Shown: positions 43,781 through 54,987 of the stretch, piece by piece
How positions within the stretch are numbered: the stretch's first letter is position 1
Layout of the letters: each line of letters opens with the position of its first letter
Assembly (NCBI RefSeq): GCF_037975245.1
Contig: NC_092574.1
Coordinates: 20,334,213-20,398,212 of the forward strand
Reading direction: 5' to 3'
DNA: 64,000 nt
Origin: Apostichopus japonicus
Taxonomy: Eukaryota; Echinodermata; Holothuroidea; Aspidochirotida; Stichopodidae
Made by a program: the position numbers and the translations under genes
Notes under the pieces: model-generated
The model's input: the letters and a program-made list of their open reading frames with translations, nothing else
Databases searched by the model: none
What the model was told of the DNA's origin: nothing

Positions 43781-44411
43781 AAACTGGAGAAGGACAAAGA
43801 CAGAGAGGAAAGGAGAAAAAAGAGTGGAAGAGAGCTATGAGAAGAGGAGTGGTCTCTCTTGTGTGGTCTCTATGACCTTGCGGAGATTTCACTGCATGGA
43901 TAGATGACACGTTGATGGTGTTTATGGCACCTTGTACCGCCGATAGGAAATTAAAGTTATTCGTTTTCGTTAACAACACATGTATACGAACTGTTTTTTC
44001 TCCTCTGCTAGATGATGCAGGACGTATATCGCATCGCATGATTGAACAATTTATCAATGAGCGGGTAGTACTCCTGTGAATCACCAACATATATAAGGAT
44101 TTAAAGAAAGACAACGATCGAAAAGCAAACTAATGATTCTATAGCGATTCCGGTTTACAAGATATTCACTTGGTGCACTCCTCGGTGCAGGCCTAAACGG
44201 TAATGTTAATCTCTTATTCATTTCTCTGTTAACTCAAACAAAACATCTTCTTTTAAGTTGTTATAAACAAACAACTCTTTGTTTCAACATTGTTATGCTA
44301 CAAATTTAATGTATGTAACGTGACTTCCTTAAGGGCAAAACCAAAGTGACTGTGCATATGGAGCATGGAGATTCCGGTTGTTAGGAAATAATCATGCGGG
44401 TGGACCGGCTA

Positions 44412-45183
44412 GCGTAATTTTTTTTTCCTAGGAGGGTTAGGGGCAATTATCATATATAGGCGTATCCAGACCCTCGCGCATGCGTGTTACTCGTGGCTAG
44501 TAGTAGTACATACAGTGTGTGCGACGCGATTCAAGTTTTGCATATGCGTTCATGCAGCGATGGAGACCTGTTCGACTGACACCCAGATTTTAGACACAAT
44601 GTACGGATTTCATATGTTGTCATCAATGTGCGCGACGGACATTAATTTAATGGTTTGGTTAATGTTAATCTGCTAGCCTGCATTACATGCATTTCTAGCT
44701 TCACGGTAAACTTTAAGGTTACGGTAAACTTTAAAATTCTATACATGATACTAATATAGTAGGCCTACATACAAAATTAAGCCTGCTTTTATGAACTATC
44801 AGTTCTATCAGATATTACTATCAGATATTAAATCACCAGCCGATACGCAGACTATTAGTCACCTACATTAGCCACAACACCTCCAGAAAATTAGTAATTG
44901 AAGTGACGATTTGATCGCGCTTTAATTTGTATTTCTTTAGCCTGCGTCCCATCACTCATATTATTCAATTCTCACTTGGTAATCCTTGGCCAAAAAGCAA
45001 ACTGCATTACGTGTAAAACTGTACAGCGGAGATCTACTGCTTTGTACTGCGTACATAGTGCCCACACGTGTATTACAGCGATCAATGAGTAACGCGTGTG
45101 TATGAGTAACACGCATGCGCGAGGGTTTGGATACGCCTATATATGATAATTGCCCCTAACCCTCCTAGGAAAAAAAATTACGC
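44412..45183. mobile_element. TIR element with 9-bp TSD GACCGGCTA
   Basis: The 772-bp element is flanked by the exact 9-bp repeat GACCGGCTA (44,403-44,411 and 45,184-45,192). The inverted repeats of about 80 bp begin GCGTAATTTTTTTT and continue with CCTAGGAGGGTTAGGGGCAA and beyond with only a few differences. A 9-bp duplication with long repeats points to a Mutator-like element (inference); no transposase remains. Confidence 0.92.
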
Positions 45184-45192
45184 GACCGGCTA

Positions 45193-46201
45193 TACCGTAC
45201 ATAACCGCATACCACCAAATTAACGCTAGGTCAAACTTGGATTGGAATCTTTGAACTGGTATCTACATGCATGGTTCTATACGTATATTAATCTATAGTC
45301 ACAAGTAAGCAAGAAACATATCAACGTACGTAACATGAACATAGTACTACTGCAGGCAGATATTAACATAAATGATGACGTAGTTAATTAACATGTACCG
45401 AGCTGCGGATCGTACATGTTCCGTTTAAAGTCAATATTTTAACTATAGTCATGATAATGCAAAGTTGATTTAAAGGAGAACATGTAGCAACATTATGTCA
45501 TTCAACAAAATTTTTATGTAATTCGGTACTACTACTACTAATAATAATTATAATAATACTATCTATTCACTCTGCTGTTGCTAGAGGCATACTCAACAAA
45601 TATTACCAGATTTAAAGATAAATCTCATCTTCTGCAGTACAAAGTGTTTTTATAATGGATTTTGACGGACTTTTCAAAGACTTGCATGCAGCCTGTCTCC
45701 AAACAATTCTATTAGCAACGACAGTCAACCAACAATCCCTTTAAGCCATGAAGGCATATATATAATGCTAACATTTAGTTCCTGTGCCAGGCCCAACAAC
45801 AACAAAAAGGAGTTTTACCCCCTGATCGACCTCGCGAGAGGTCCTTCTCCGGGGGATAATATTCTAATTAAACGAGCTTAAAGTGAAGTTTGATTTAGAT
45901 TCTATCGAATCATATGCTTTGCATGAAGGAATCTATATAACCAGCAACTGCGAGACCAAAGAGCTATTCTACTATACATCACACTACACATCCGTCGGAA
46001 AAGATCACAAGTCGTTTATTTTCATGCTAATACTGTACTAGTCGCATCGAATTCTTTCGTAATCCCTGTTCATATCACATAGAGAAAGAAAGAAGTGGTC
46101 AGTATCACGACCACGCTGTTCATGAAAGTAGGTAAGAACTCCAAACGAAACCTAACTGGTAAGTACGTTTTCTTTAGGCATTTATGCATAACATTTCCAC
46201 G
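45193..46201. other. Intergenic/repeat-derived stretch
   Basis: No gene was recognised. A 75-bp segment at 45,890-45,965 (containing CATATGCTTTGCATGAAGGA) recurs in the same orientation at 55,368-55,442, nearly identical, so both sides of the transposon nest share sequence. Confidence 0.6.
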
Positions 46202-46209
46202 GCCTAGAC

Positions 46210-47278
46210 CATGAGCGGCGATCATGGTGGGGGGGGGGGGGGCAGGGGACATGTCCCCCCAATATTTTAGGTGGGGGAATATAGTAGGCTATCTAAAATC
46301 CCCCCAATATTCGGTGGCATAGTTTTTTTTGTGGCTATAAGAGCATATTTTTTTTATGATATCGCTAGTAACTTCAAAATTTTCTTTTACGCTTCGCGCC
46401 AACTTATGGTGGCGCCACGCTTAGATAGTATGCCTACAAGCTGCGCCCCTCCCTTGGAAAATTCCTAGCTACGCGCCTGTCTAACCGAGTCGAATTTGTA
46501 ACTAAATATCACCAAAAAACGACACAGACTTTCACCGAGAGTAGTTTTTACTTATTTTCGCAATTAATTAGCTAGACGGACCATGGGCGCAGATCCTGGT
46601 GGGGACAGCGGGACGCGTCTCCACCAACTCTTTCAGTGGTGGGGACATGATATACCGTATCCCCACCAATTTGTCTTGACCAAACGCTGCATTGCGAATT
46701 TCCCTGTATTGAACTTTGGCGCAGTTTGATCCAGCATTGTGCAAATGACATGCAGCAGTTCTCACTTTATTACATTTATCCACAGTTGTTAAATTTTGGA
46801 AGGAAATCGCATTTGCGGCAGTCTATAATTGTTTTCTGGGAGAGGACCCAGACCAATCGTATACAAGGTCTACTTGGATTATTTGTCCCCTGATATTTTT
46901 TTTTTCTGCAGACGCCCATGTGTTTCCCCCAACTTAAATTTTTAATCCATGAGATCTCAAATTTAAGGAGGTTTTGGAGCATTATTGGGTCTGGGAAGTG
47001 TTATTTCCGGCGATCTGGGAGGTATATTTGCCAAAAAAATTCTTGTATGCTGAGCGCGAACAAATGGTCGTGCTCCGCTTAGATAATATCAGAGAACAGG
47101 TATACGCGTCACCATTATCCAAGACTGATCTGCGCCCATGAACCGGACCGCATCCGTAATGAAATTTGGTATATATATATACAAAATATCACGAAGCGCG
47201 CGAACAATTTTTGGGATGTAGTTGCTACGCGCCTGCACCCAAGCAAATGTCCCCCCCCCCAACAAATCGCCGCCCCTG
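46210..47278. mobile_element. hAT-like element, TSD GCCTAGAC, with nested insertion
   Basis: The exact 8-bp duplication GCCTAGAC flanks it (46,202-46,209 and 47,279-47,286). The left end CATGAGCGGCGATC pairs with the inward-read right end CAGGGGCGGCGATT. The 1,069 bp include a 559-bp insertion at 46,582-47,140, leaving a 510-bp core. A partial copy of the core, lacking the left end, is at about 52,010-52,452. Confidence 0.9.
46582..47140. mobile_element. hAT-like element, CATGGGCGCAGATC ends, copy 2
   Basis: The 559-bp inverse copy of the element at 41,813-42,370 has the same 14-bp ends. The flanks AGACGGAC (46,574-46,581) and AACCGGAC (47,141-47,148) differ at two bases. At 52,249-52,256 a related host repeat carries AGACGGAC once, with continuous flanks on both sides: the uninterrupted form of this site. 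Confidence 0.93.
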
Positions 47279-48373
47279 GCCTAGACAGGAAAAAATAGAG
47301 TCCTGGCTTTGGCAGGCTCGTGTGCGTTTGATCATAAAGTACTATAATTGTACGTATTTGGAGCTCTGACTTATGCAGGCTCATTTAGTAAACCTATCTA
47401 ACTTTGGCAGATTTCTCAGTACAGAGTTGATTTGCGTATTTGCAAATAGGCTCTAGGACATTTAAAGACCAACTATGGAGACAATTTTTTTTATTGGGAT
47501 TTTCCATTAATTTGGGAGTTTACATAACCATAATCAACATGTGTAAAAAATAATCTTCGAAAACCTACTATAAACCATCAAAAAACGACCACGAAAATGG
47601 ACATTTTGGGTAGTCACGTGACATGAACCTCTGGAATGTCTGAAAACAGAGATTGACCCAAAGGAGCCTCTGGTCACCGTGTGACGTCATTGTTTGTATA
47701 CCGCGAAAATCAAACGCTGATATAGGCACTGTTTATACACAGATAGCGAACAATTGTACTGTATTTGACTTCCAATTTCGAGCGTTTGAAAAGCTGTTAG
47801 CTTAAAACAAGAACACATGAAGGTAAAAAAATAGTTTTAAGACAATTTTAAGAAGAAAATTTAGTAAAATTGGTTATTTTATTAGCAAAATTTTCACTCA
47901 AATGGAAGCATCTTTTACATAGGGGAGCGTCAATAGGTCCGTACGGTACAATATACTGTAGAACATGCAAGCAGCTTGGCGATTCCGTAATACAATTTGA
48001 TCGCAGGATACCGTAAACTGAACAGAAGAATAGACCTAAAAGATGCCTCATGCGTGATATGTGACGGAAAATGGCTTACGTTACTGTCAACGAATTACCA
48101 AAAAGACACTAAACATAATCGAACAACTACGAGAAGACGCTGACCCGAATCGACCAGGGTAGCATATACATGACTAAGCTTCAGCTGAACATAGTACTTA
48201 CTCGTTTTAATATCCAAAAGTACAAACACAGAAAAAGTATCCTTTCAATAAACAAAATTTAGCAGTGAATATCCAAATCCACGTTTCTTGTTCAATCCTG
48301 GGCGAAATACTACCGTGACTCTGTGTAATTCCATAGAGTTAGGTCTAGTTGAAACAGACCTTGACCAGTTACA

Positions 48374-50515
48374 TATGGAACGCCAAAAGGACCACAGTGA
48401 CATGTACCACTACTAATTTGACATGTACTACTACTAATTCGAAGTGTACTACTACTAATTTGAAGTGTAATACATGTAAAATGTCGCGTACTACTACTAA
48501 TTCGAAGTGTACTATATCTAAAATGTCGCGTACTACTACTAATTCGAAGTGTAATACTACTAATTTGAAGTGTACTACATCTAAAATGTCGCGTACTAAT
48601 TCGAAGTGTACTACATCTAAAAAGTCACGTACTACTACTAAATTGGAGAGATGGCGCTATTCACAATTTTTCCGATACCATGTCATCTAGTTACGCATCT
48701 GCATTAAAATAATGATGAAGAAAACATATTGTTGATTCAAATGTCTATTTTAAAGTTTATACCTTTAAGGTCTGTGGCAAATATAGAAAATAGCATATAG
48801 TAAGGCACAGCTGGGGAATCAAAAGCATTCTTGACATTTCAATGAAGGGGAAATTGCTGCTTGTGAATAATAGTGTGTATAACAATTTTAAGAGTTAAAA
48901 ACTGAAGCTACATTAAGCACATTCTTGGGGATCGATGGTTCCACCTGCTGGGGCTTCGAAATCTTGTTGCTTTGCCACCACTGGATTTTATTTTTGTGAT
49001 GCCCAATGGTCACAGACAATGGTGATTATAGTATTAGTAATGAAGGCAAGGAGAAGGGGAACATTCCTACAGGAAGACTGACACGTACATATATACTCCT
49101 AATCCTACGCTTACTAAGCTCTGCATATACACACATTACTGTGCCAAAATTTAAACGGTAACTTATATTTGGGCTCTTAAGTTATGCTCGGAATTAATCC
49201 AGGACCTAGTACTTTAGTAGGCCTATATTCAGGCCATTTGTAGAACACCTAAAATGCATACGGTACTAGACCTGTATATAATTTAAACAAGTAGCAGTTT
49301 TGGAATATCATTTAAATTAGACACTATATCATAGCCGCAGCCTGGCCTAGCATATAGAAAAAGCCTAGGAAGCCTAAGTTTAGCTCATTAACAGTAGCAC
49401 CTCACCGGTCTTTTCTGAATTTAAAGCAGCATTTTGCATTTGGGCGCCGTTTTCTATTTTTTTGACATGTCCATCGAGTTTTTTACATATATCAAATACA
49501 AAACAGCAAACTAAGATATCAGCCAAGTTTTTCCCTGCCAACATGGTTAATTGGCGAGTAATTAAGGATATTTGCAGAGAATGAGAAAAGCATCCACGAC
49601 AAAATTCCACATTTAAAATTAATCGCATACAGTACCCCAAACCCACTAGTTTGAATTCAACCAATCAGAGATGCAGGTTTAGTTATGAGCCGTTGCTAAA
49701 AATAGATTCAAGACTTTGCGTTGTCACAACCAGGGAGTTGTTATGGAACTCCCTGGTACAACTGCCATAGGCCTATAGACTGTACACAAATCAGGCTTGG
49801 TGTTGGATTACGTATTGGTCAATGACGTTCGTAGTGTTTAAATAGTCATATTATAGGCGAGGTTAATTGGGATCTCAACGGAAAATATCTTGGAGAAAAA
49901 CAAAGTTGAAAGTTGCAAATTTTTCGACTTTTATGCCACCATTTGAAGTAAGATTTAATAGATAAGCTAGTTATGTATGTCGTTATGGCATAGTGGATTC
50001 AGTGAGGTTGAGAAATATCATAGAAAAGGACGCAAAATGCTGCTTTAAGTCTTTCTTTCTCAATTGTAAGTCACGTCTCCTCTGCACAGTATTTTCATTG
50101 ACACTCAGCATTTCTGCCATTTGTCGATTTGTGAAACCCATCTTCACATATTCCTCAACTTTTCATCTATTTCAAATGACATTTTGAACACTTAATTTTG
50201 TTATGGTTATATCTTATGCAGGATTGCAGGTGTGATTCTCGCTTTTAATTGGGTCAAGGTCTAGTCGTCGATATAAGTTTGCATACTTCGGCATCACAGA
50301 TTGAGCATAGCGCCATCGCTCCAATTTAGTAGTAGTAGCTTCCGTTTTAGAGGTAGTGGTATTGACATCAGTAGTAGTACGTGACAATTTAGATGTAGTA
50401 CACTTCGAATTAGTAGTAGTACGGGACATTTTAGACGTAGTACACTTCGAAGTAGTAGTAGTACACTTCAAGTTAGTGGTGGTACATGTCACCGTGGTCC
50501 TTTTGGCGTTCCATA
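48374..50515. mobile_element. Foldback element with minisatellite arms, TSD GTTACA
   Basis: The exact 6-bp duplication GTTACA (48,368-48,373 and 50,516-50,521) flanks 2,142 bp. The ends are TATGGAACGCCAAAAGGACC inverted, followed in each arm by a minisatellite of ACTACTACTAATTCGAAGTG and TACATCTAAAATGTCGCGT units, up to about 48,650 and down to about 50,320. The middle is unique apart from a nested TTAA MITE. This architecture matches foldback elements (Drosophila FB, sea urchin TU). The Thr-rich frames in the arms are repeat artefacts. Confidence 0.9.
49421..50048. mobile_element. TTAA-flanked MITE, copy 2
   Basis: The 628 bp between TTAA tetranucleotides have inverted ends TTAAAGCAGCATTTTGC. 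It is the inverse-oriented relative of 28,597-29,135; both share segments such as CTTTTATGCCACCATTTGAA. It is nested in the foldback element at 48,374-50,515. Confidence 0.86.
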
Positions 50516-51154
50516 GTTACATCCCACAATCACAAGACAGTCACTAACGAAATAAAACGTCCGATCGCTACATAGTACCGTTTTTATTCAACTCCTTGGA
50601 CCATGCAGATGCCGGAATAAACATAACGGACAATATAACACAATGTATCACGAACTCACGATACTGGAATACAACAAAGGAAATAGATAAATGCGATGAA
50701 ATCCTAACATGACTATTTATACATGCTGTGAGCCAACTCACTACATGTACTAACAATGCTACCCTATAGGCACGGTATATACACGCAGTGGCGTCGCCAA
50801 GGGGGGGGGGGGGGGCAGGGGGGCACGTGCCCCCTAGAAAAAACCTAGTGCCCCCCGAGTGCCCCCCCCCATCTGAGATTTGGGTTGGTAAAAAAGTTTA
50901 TATATATTTTGTTATATTCAACTCCCATCATCTGAGTTGGTGTTTCATAAGGACAAAGAAGCACAGTAATTCGTATTTTCTTCAAATGAGCTGCGAGAAA
51001 ATGAAAAAGTTTATCCTTGACCGTCGGGTATCGAAGTCGTAACCCGCGCCATCACAACAGGTGTCGATATTTACATTGAATGTGTCAGTGCTCACGCCTT
51101 ACCAGCGGCTATACACGTCTATGGCAAGCCAATTGCTCAACAAATCTAAAAACA

Positions 51155-51640
51155 TGGATTATCGGTCGAAAAACCATGTTTATCGACTGATAACCATGTT
51201 TTTCGATCGAAAAACCATGTTTATCGACCGATAAACATGGATTTTCGGTTGATAAACACGGTTTATCGGCGAGAATCCATGTTTATGGCTTGAGAAACAT
51301 GGAGTATCACTGATAAACATGGTTTTTCGGCGATAAACATGGTTTATCGGCGATAAACATGGTTTATCGGCGATAAACCATGTTTCTCGATAGATAAACA
51401 TGGTTTATCTGTGACAATCCATGTTTATCTGCGATAATCCATGTTTTTCAAGCGATAAACATGGTTTTTCGAGCGATAACAAGGTTTTTCGCCGATAAAC
51501 CATGTTTATCTATCGAGAAACATGGTTTATTGCCAATAAACCATGTTTATCGCCGATAAACCATGTTTATCGCCGATAAACCATGTTTATCGCCGATAAA
51601 CCATGTTTATCGCCGATAAACCATGTTTATCGCGTAAAAA
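51155..51640. repeat. Palindromic minisatellite array, left arm
   Basis: Roughly 24 units of CGATAAACCATGTTTATCG or its complement form CGATAAACATGGTTTATCG. Each unit is 8-bp perfect arms around a CAT/ATG centre. Both orientations of the centre occur, so the array is self-complementary. Several units have one substitution (CGAGAAACATGG, GAAAAACCATG). Confidence 0.93.
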
Positions 51641-52009
51641 CATAGCTACGGTCCCGCACAGTCCGCATATGGACAAGTGCGGAATAATAATCGGCAACGC
51701 ACAGGCTTAGTAACAGTACACCGTCATCGATCTGACACGGTCGTAAATCAACCTTTAAAGTTCTAGACTGTACAATTATCCTGCATAGCTTTAGGCTCTT
51801 TGAGTAAACACTGTGTGGTTATGTTCATGTCTACAATGTAGTTCATCATACAGCGTTCACACAAAGACCTCCATACTAAGAAAAAATATGTGGCAGGCGT
51901 TGCAAACTACAGTAATTGGTAAAAAGAGGTCATATTACGACCAATTGCAGGTTGAGTTTGTAATCTCAAGAAACTTTTCCATAATAGCGTGATATGCAAC
52001 TAACAAGGC

Positions 52010-52452
52010 CTGGGAAGTGCCATTGACAGCAATGTGGGAGCAATTTTCGGCCTAAATTTTCTTATACTCTTCGCGCCAACTCATGGTGGCGCTACGCTTA
52101 GGTGGTTTACCTACAAGCTTGGCCCCTTCCTTGGCAAATTCCTCGCTACGCACCTGTCTAACCGTGTCACAATTTGTTTCTAAATATCACCAAAAAACAT
52201 CACAGACTTTCACCAAAAGTTGTTTTGACTTTTCGAAATGAATTAGCTAGACGGACCGCATCCGTAATGAAATTTGGTTTGCCGATTTAAAAAGAAAATA
52301 TAGGGCTGTACGGTAGCAACCAGTATATATGTATATATACAAAATACCATGAAGCGTGCGAACAATTTCGGGGATGAAAGATGCTACCCGCCGGCACCCA
52401 AGCCAATTCCCCCCCCCCCCCCCCCAATATTTGAAACAAATCGCCGCCCGTG
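52010..52452. mobile_element. Partial copy of the 46.2-kb hAT-like family (empty site)
   Basis: It shares with 46,380-46,580 and 47,140-47,278 long matched stretches, for example TTCGCGCCAACTCATGGTGG, CCTGTCTAACCG, TAATGAAATTTGG and CAAATCGCCGCCC at the right end, in the same order but without the 559-bp insertion. The left terminus is missing. The module copy is at 52,010-52,115. Confidence 0.85.
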
Positions 52453-53009
52453 TATATACAGAAGACCGTTTAAGTCATAGGAAACAGCCATTGAGCATAA
52501 TAGGAACTCGTTTATAACTCTATGGAAATAGCCTAACTGCATAATATAAAGGCTTACAATAGTCCAATGGCTAAGCAAAGTCAAACCTGTTTTGGCATTG
52601 TATTTTCTAGATTGTTTGTAAAGGGCACAGATGCATCGCGCGTATAGTGCGCTATATAAGATTTTATTTACATTACAGTACAAAAATTCCGCAGTAAGCT
52701 GGAAAGTCTGTGTATGAATTTGTCAACAGAGGGTTGGGAATTTGATACTCTCTCCTCTCTATTCGGCAAAGGCGCCAACGCAGAATTGATCAAGAGATAC
52801 AACCCGGTGCACACCATGAACCGTTTCACATCGGTAACAGGGGCCATATTTCGTTGTTCCTAATTATGGAAAGGACCGGGCCCATACGAAGTTTGCGTAC
52901 GGCTCGCCCACATGCGGCTTCGGAACTAAAGATTTATCATATATATACTAACATAACATGTAGAGTTTTGGAAGTAGTTCCGGTAAATTTTCATCAGTCG
53001 CCAAATATA

Positions 53010-53620
53010 AAAACATGATTTATCGCCGATAAACTATGCTTATCGGACGATAAACATGGTTTATCGCCGATATACATGGATTTTCGACGAAAAACATGGT
53101 TTATCAGTCGATAAACCATGTTTATCGGCGATAAACCATGTTTATCGGCGATAAACCATGTTTATCGGCGATAAACCATGTTTATCGGCGATAAACCATG
53201 TTTTTCGACAGATAAACATTGTTTATCGCCGATAAACATGGTTTATCGCGGAAAAACATGGCTTATCAGTCGATAAACCATGTTTATCGCCGATAAACCA
53301 TGTTTATCTGTCGAAAAACATGGTTTTATATTTGGCGACTGATGAAAATTTACCGATAAACATGGTTTATCGCCGATAAACATGGATTTTCGAAATAAAA
53401 ACATGGATTTTCGAAAGAAAAACATGGAATATCTAATGAAAATCCCTGTTTATGGTTCGATAAACCATGTTTCTCAGAAAAACCATGGTTATCTGCCGAT
53501 AATCATGGTTTTTCGGTGAAAAACCATGTTTATCGGTCGATAAACATGGTTTTTCGAGTGATAAACATGGTTTATCGGTCGATAAACATGGTTTTTCGAC
53601 CGAAAATCCATGTTTCTCGA
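53010..53620. repeat. Palindromic minisatellite array, right arm
   Basis: About 28 units of the same 19-20-bp palindrome as in the left array, including a tidy run of near-identical GCGATAAACCATGTTTATCG units at about 53,110-53,200. Within it, TTTGGCGACTGATGAAAATT at 53,331 repeats inverted the start region at 52,990, giving a further internal hairpin of about 350 bp. Confidence 0.92.
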
Positions 53621-54648
53621 TTTATTGAGCATTTGGCTTGCCATACACGTCCGCTTCGCGAGCTACATGACTCATCGTTCAAAACAATGAATTTCCCTGT
53701 TCTGGCTGTGCTGCAGCCGTGTTTTTATTTCCTAGGAAGTAGGACGAATATTCAGAAAATCACTAGGTGCAGTCCAATCAAATTCCTGAAAATTAGTAGG
53801 CCACCCCTACTCTCCACAGAACACTATTTCTGGACCTTTCTCATGATTCTGACATTAGAATATGAAAGAACGCGCTTTATTTTTTCTGGACCGATGAGTA
53901 ATATCGTTGCTCTGAACCCTAACCTTGATTTCGAAACAAATTTGAGAATCCCGTATTTTTTGTGGACCCATATTTTAACCCTGTTGTGTAGGGAGTGCAG
54001 AGGTCATTTGAGGTCAGATGCTTGTAGGAACAAGTGGCGAATGTTCACACCTGCATACTGAGCCATACTCGATGTGTGATCAAACTTTGGATTGCATGGT
54101 GAGATCCCTGATAGGAGCCAATAACGATGCTGGAACCTGTTACATCTTAATAGATAATGGGAGAAAACGAGAAGGACAAGAGAGGAGTCGGGGGTCATGC
54201 CACACATTAATTCAACAAATGCAGGTTCTATTGATAGGGTTAGGCATAATATCGACAGCATGTGGTTCCTATCCTCTGAAAAATTCTGCGCGTTGTTAAA
54301 ATCATTACCTAAAAAGTAGCAATTTCTGGATTTTAGCAACAAATGTGGCACAATTTTGCATCTAGCCCATCCTCCGTATGCGAAAATTTTCCAAAGGGGA
54401 GGGGGAACCCCTCCCCTTAGACCCCTCCCCCAGGACGGCGATCCGTATCCACCTAAGTGCCCCCCCATCAAATGCTGGTGCCCCCCCCAGACTGAAAAGT
54501 CTGGTGACGCCACTGTATACACGGTCATCTCTTACAGTAAATATTATACTGTCAATTGCGTGATATAATGTTACATGTAAGGACGTCCAGAGCTTGTTTA
54601 CGAGGAGACTTAAAAGGGTCAATTTCACGTTAGCAATGTCCGACACAG

Positions 54649-54987
54649 CTATCGACAGTATATAATTTTCGCAGAATGAGACATTTGCAGCATACACAGA
54701 GGCAGGGTCATGCATGTGGACTCATGGGCATGAGATACTCCGGGTGCTGAAAAATCTTTCCGCGTGGATCTCAAAAAATTGATCCAAAGTCTGCGGCGTT
54801 TTACGTCGGTGCTTTTACTCGGAAATCTAAAAAAGCTGATGCTTTTGTTGGATGAGCTATAACTGCAACCTCCTACAACACAAAATTGTGGCATTTCGGG
54901 GGAAAAGCAGTAATATCGTTGATGTTTTTGGCAGCTCAAGTATACAACTTTACACACTAAAAGTATTGTTGTGAGTGAGGTATACAA
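54649..54987 (-). pseudogene. THAP-domain-like reading frame, transposase remnant
   Basis: In a 112-codon minus-strand frame, an internal Met begins a segment with CVVGGC, then SISFFRFPSKS and RRRLWINFLRS, matching the order Cys-x(2-4)-Cys, FhrFP and W-x(n)-R of THAP zinc fingers. The expected later Cys-x2-His with HF is not seen; HAH followed by STC may be its damaged remains. It lies just inside the right end of the TTAA-flanked element, reading inward, as expected for the N-terminus of a Kolobok or P-type transposase. The rest of the protein was cut off by the hAT insertion. A host THAP gene fragment is the alternative. Confidence 0.6.

Larger units (their letters stand above)
51120..53645. 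mobile_element. Foldback element with palindromic-minisatellite arms, TSD CACGTC
   Basis: The exact 6-bp duplication CACGTC (51,114-51,119 and 53,646-53,651) flanks 2,526 bp. The ends are TATGGCAAGCCAA and the same inverted, starting TATGG like the foldback element at 48,374. The arms (about 51,150-51,640 and 53,010-53,620) are arrays of 19-20-bp near-palindromes. The middle (51,660-52,980) contains a partial copy of the hAT-like family at 46,210. Confidence 0.9.
50786..54515. mobile_element. hAT-like composite transposon, TSD TATACACG
   Basis: The exact 8-bp duplication TATACACG (50,778-50,785 and 54,516-54,523) flanks 3,730 bp. Its ends are CAGTGGCGTCGCCA and, inward-read from the right, CAGTGGCGTCACCAG. 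G/C blocks follow each end. The region near 54,391-54,434 shares the GGGGAGGGGG module with the element at 4,930-5,295. It contains the foldback element at 51,120-53,645; without it the core is about 1.2 kb. No transposase was recognised; the 181- and 174-codon frames have no domain. Confidence 0.9.

Noticed and set aside
48349-48690. Thr/Ser/Lys-rich 113-codon frame
   Set aside because: Produced by the minisatellite in the foldback arm; its inverted partner gives a mirror-image frame at 50,214-50,492.
51155-51640. CRISPR-like array of evenly spaced repeats
   Set aside because: The genome is clearly animal, there are no unique spacers, and the units are contiguous palindromes that form a transposon arm.
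53010-53620. Second CRISPR-like array
   Set aside because: Same palindromic minisatellite with no spacer structure and no cas genes.
53516-54061. 181-codon plus-strand frame
   Set aside because: Begins in the palindromic minisatellite and continues into hAT-element interior without any recognisable domain.
54004-54528. 174-codon minus-strand frame
   Set aside because: Spans the end of the hAT-like element and its G/C block; no transposase motif and strong overlap with other random frames.
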